Positions 63,656 through 64,000 of a DNA stretch of 64,000 nt are shown here, piece by piece. Under the pieces are notes generated by a model, which saw nothing but the letters and a program-made list of their open reading frames with translations, was not told where the DNA came from and did no database searches. The DNA comes from Pantoea agglomerans NBRC 102470. Its GTDB lineage: Bacteria; Pseudomonadota; Gammaproteobacteria; Enterobacterales; Enterobacteriaceae. The position numbers and the translations under genes were made by a program. The DNA lies in NCBI RefSeq assembly GCF_001598475.1, contig NZ_BCZA01000007.1, forward strand, positions 62,001-126,000. The letters run 5' to 3'. Each line of letters opens with the position of its first letter. The first letter of the stretch is position 1.

Positions 63656-64000
63656 TTACAGCAGTTCACGCTCAATCAGTTCGCGGGTTTCTACCGCCTG
63701 AACCTTCATCTTTTCCGGGTAGCCAAACAGAGACGCCGCGATGATCGGTTCACCGCCGACTTTATAACTGCGGGTGGCAAAGCCGGTGTCGCGCAGCGTT
63801 TTAAACAGGGTGTCGAAGTCCACTTCGCCTTCGCCCACGCCGACATGCTGGTGAATGGTGGCATCCACCCCTGGCGGGTTAACGATGTAGCGACAGTGTT
63901 TTGTATGGTTCATGGTGTCGGCGATCAGCATGTGTGACAGATCGTCACCGGCATACTCCAGCATCGGTTTCACATCACCTTTGCCTTTGTCATAAAAGAA
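63656..64000 (-). CDS. iolH: Sugar phosphate isomerase/epimerase, IolH-like (5' end outside window)
   Basis: The last 114 residues of a TIM-barrel isomerase of the AP_endonuc_2 family. The part seen (FFYDKGKGDVKPMLEYAGD, LIADTMNHTKHCRYIVNPPG, HVGVGEGEVDFDTLF) fits IolH-type proteins of myo-inositol catabolism. The frame is open to the window edge, so the gene begins beyond 64000. The rest of an iol locus may lie further along. Confidence 0.75.
   Translation of the reverse strand, partial: FFYDKGKGDVKPMLEYAGDDLSHMLIADTMNHTKHCRYIVNPPGVDATIHQHVGVGEGEVDFDTLFKTLRDTGFATRSYKVGGEPIIAASLFGYPEKMKVQAVETRELIERELL

Noticed and set aside
1..64000. CRISPR arrays, tRNA or rRNA genes, transposases, prophage genes, replication origin
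   Set aside because: I looked on both strands and found no spaced repeats of CRISPR type, cloverleaf-like genes, transposase or phage proteins, or DnaA-box clusters.

Overview
The window is about 64 kb of moderately GC-rich enterobacterial DNA and reads as a chromosomal segment of an Erwiniaceae member, most likely Pantoea or a close relative. This is inferred from gene content and order, not from a search. The core genes yjcE, yfaZ, acs-yjcH-actP, gltP, murQP, aer, yncE, sbmA, abgRABT, tsx, gcd, dmlA/dmlR and yghU are close matches, often equal in length, to their Escherichia coli counterparts. The membrane gluconate 2-dehydrogenase triad and the PQQ glucose dehydrogenase fit a plant- or soil-associated enterobacterium. 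I see no tRNA, rRNA, CRISPR array, transposase, phage or plasmid gene.

Layout. 0-11 kb: cation/proton antiporter, cidR/cidAB, yfaZ, the acetate scavenging operon (acs, yjcH, actP) and the divergent glutamate carrier gltP. 10.7-12.3 kb: a small accessory pocket with a toxin-first toxin-antitoxin pair, a 29-bp tandem duplication, a multi-hairpin dispersed repeat and a 90-bp direct repeat. 12.3-20.4 kb: murQP, aer behind a sigma-28-like promoter, an AraC/MFS divergent pair, a BhsA-like small periplasmic protein and yncE. 20.5-21.2 kb: a second toxin-antitoxin pair behind a palindromic operator. 21.4-26.8 kb: sbmA and the gluconate 2-dehydrogenase operon, whose start region carries a perfect GntR-type palindrome. 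26.8-33.8 kb: an MFS carrier and the abgR/abgABT locus for p-aminobenzoyl-glutamate. 33.9-37.6 kb: a VOC protein, tsx with CRP and CytR sites, and a two-component system. 37.9-41.4 kb: two orphan small ORFs, a MarA/Rob-like activator and a LysR/MFS pair. 41.5-46.4 kb: gcd, a degenerate EAL protein and an EntS-like MFS.

46.4-48.6 kb is the most unusual stretch. An unknown 213-residue protein with a central hydrophobic region overlaps a small two-helix membrane protein, the pair lies between copies of a dispersed repeat, and a small orphan gene follows with a hairpin-rich 3' region. The architecture resembles an effector/immunity pair, possibly of the Ssp6 pore-forming type.

48.6-58.9 kb is a coherent but uncharacterised sugar or glycan use locus. 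It has an oxidoreductase, a BadF/GspK-type sugar kinase, a ROK repressor without the usual zinc cysteines, an ABC importer (ATPase, binding protein, two permeases), a GNAT acetyltransferase and a cytoplasmic GH28 enzyme. An inverted repeat between the oxidoreductase and the kinase is a good operator candidate. 58.9-64 kb: dmlA/dmlR, a second YncE-like propeller (a lipoprotein) with a Fur-like site, a DUF1330 protein, yghU and the truncated end of an iolH-like gene.

Together the genes describe an organism that oxidises glucose and gluconate in the periplasm, scavenges acetate, dicarboxylates, folate catabolites, nucleosides and cell-wall amino sugars, and carries a few small toxin modules in its intergenic spaces.
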